Under the pieces are notes generated by a model that saw only the letters and a list, made by a program, of their open reading frames with translations, was not told where the DNA came from and ran no database searches. The translations under genes were made by a program, and so were the position numbers. Positions 14,291 to 14,988 of a DNA stretch of 14,988 nt are shown here, piece after piece. The stretch comes from an uncultured Bacteroidales bacterium. Its GTDB lineage: Bacteria; Bacteroidota; Bacteroidia; Bacteroidales; Bacteroidaceae. Each line of letters starts with the position of its first letter. Position 1 is the stretch's first letter. The stretch is from contig CANBEE010000035.1 in assembly GCA_947367415.1 (NCBI GenBank), positions 1 through 14,988 on the forward strand, read 5' to 3'.

Positions 14291-14321
14291 CAAAAGTACG
14301 GATTTTTGGTAAAACGGCAAA
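14291..14321 (-). promoter_or_regulatory. Promoter of the gamma-CA/lpxL operon
   Basis: On the minus strand, -33 TTTG (14321-14318), a 19-bp spacer and -7 TACTTTTG (14298-14291) match the Bacteroidota consensus exactly. The start site falls about 20 bases before the ATG at 14263. The short leader is AT-rich (TATATATA-like). Confidence 0.8.
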
Positions 14322-14337
14322 TTATGGTAGGTTAAAT

Positions 14338-14988
14338 CTATTCCGTTGAAGGATAAAAAGTAGACTCCTGCTTACTTAAATGTTTGTAATAGGCATATAG
14401 CTTTACAATAATCTGCATAGGTATCGCTGTTCGATATCGGCAATTAAGTTTGGTTTTTATGAGATCCTTTGCAAGATAGGGATATTTTTCAAAGAAATCA
14501 TAGTTGTGCATAATACTATGCTGTCCCGCCCTCATCAAAATACTTCCTGCTACATGCTCTAAAGGACTTCCCTTAAGATTGTCACGGTAGTGCTCGTATA
14601 AATCTAGCAGATTGGTTGTGGATGCTATGTGCCGTTTTCTCTTGTCTTGTGCACAGAACGAGTTGGGATTGTCCTTTCTGTAATGATATAGTGCTCGGGG
14701 AATATGTACAATGCTTTGCGCATAAAATATGATTTGCGACATGAGGTAGATGTCTTCATGCATAACTAGTAAGGGTATGTAGATGACATTATCGTCATAA
14801 AGGCTTTTGCGGAAACACTTGGTAACAGTGTATCCTCCAGTCTTGTAGTTGAACAGATTGATGATAAAATCGTTTTTCGTTGCCGCCGTATAATCTATTT
14901 CTTTCTTATAGCTTTTTCGGTTGCCATATTCTTTCACAAGATCAAAATAGACAAGGTCGGCATGAGTATCCTCAATAGCGGATAGTAT
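14338..14988 (-). CDS. Glycosyltransferase family 2 protein, C-terminal part (truncated by window edge)
   Basis: The frame is open to the window edge: codons upstream of the GTG at 14937 read ILSAIEDTHADLVYFDL, so the gene starts outside the window and 216 residues are visible. The segments ADLVYFDL, GGYTVTKCFRKSLY, MHEDIYLMSQI and IPRALYHYRKDNPNSF are typical of the second half of GT-A (GT2) glycosyltransferases of cell-surface polysaccharide loci; the ED dyad in MHED may be the catalytic base region. The nucleotide-binding N-terminal half (including the DXD) is not visible. The DNA is far more AT-rich than the adjacent operon (one 60-bp line near 14401 is about one third G+C), as is common for transferred polysaccharide genes. 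Confidence 0.8.
   Translation of the reverse strand: MLSAIEDTHADLVYFDLVKEYGNRKSYKKEIDYTAATKNDFIINLFNYKTGGYTVTKCFRKSLYDDNVIYIPLLVMHEDIYLMSQIIFYAQSIVHIPRALYHYRKDNPNSFCAQDKRKRHIASTTNLLDLYEHYRDNLKGSPLEHVAGSILMRAGQHSIMHNYDFFEKYPYLAKDLIKTKLNCRYRTAIPMQIIVKLYAYYKHLSKQESTFYPSTE

Noticed and set aside
1..14988. tRNA, rRNA, insertion sequences, integrase or attachment sites
   Set aside because: I saw no tRNA-like cloverleaf with a CCA/T-loop, no rRNA segment, no transposase frame and no terminal inverted repeats bounding a gene. The inverted promoter copies at 1 and 3515 flank rnr and the epimerase, but no transposase lies between them.

Overview
The window looks like a chromosomal segment of a Bacteroidales bacterium (Prevotella/Bacteroides-like; inference). 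Several genes are preceded by the Bacteroidota -7 box TAnnTTTG with a TTG-like -33 box 19-23 bp upstream, and most starts lack a Shine-Dalgarno sequence. The gene content also fits: Bacteroidota-type lipoproteins, a TPR-membrane-HTH regulator, a fasciclin-domain lipoprotein and an LpxL-MsbA-like pair. Most coding DNA is GC-rich, but the glycosyltransferase at the right edge is much more AT-rich.

Left part (1-3475): a leftward rnr gene (RNase R) with a strong terminator, then a divergent rightward gene for an extended-SDR epimerase/dehydratase. The first 40 bases hold an outward-facing promoter element that recurs upstream of the thiamine operon.

Centre (3489-6854): a thiamine salvage operon. 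A palindrome-bearing promoter drives a TPP riboswitch followed by an intrinsic terminator. Two fused genes follow: ThiM-TenA, then ThiE-ThiD. Between them the four domains can salvage the thiazole alcohol and the aminopyrimidine/HMP moiety and join them to thiamine phosphate. No thiC, thiG, thiH, thiS or transporter gene is in view. The spacer before thiE and the ThiE-ThiD linker carry the same kind of 7-bp repeat (AAYTNNN).

Middle right (6855-10882): a lipid-anchored TPR-membrane-HTH regulator, preceded by a striking array of TGTCACGC sites spaced 11 bp apart just upstream of its promoter. Next comes about 470 bp without a convincing gene, holding a probable decayed interspersed repeat and a bulged hairpin. 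Then a surface-type lipoprotein with two fasciclin (FAS1) domains, ending in a hairpin shared with the convergent gene on the other strand.

Right part (10956-14988, all leftward): a gamma-carbonic-anhydrase-like hexapeptide protein is translationally coupled (ATGA) to an LpxL-family acyltransferase, followed by an MsbA-like ABC exporter, a plausible lipid A acylation and export unit. Upstream is the C-terminal part of a GT2-type glycosyltransferase cut by the window edge. A third heptamer array lies just before the ABC transporter start.
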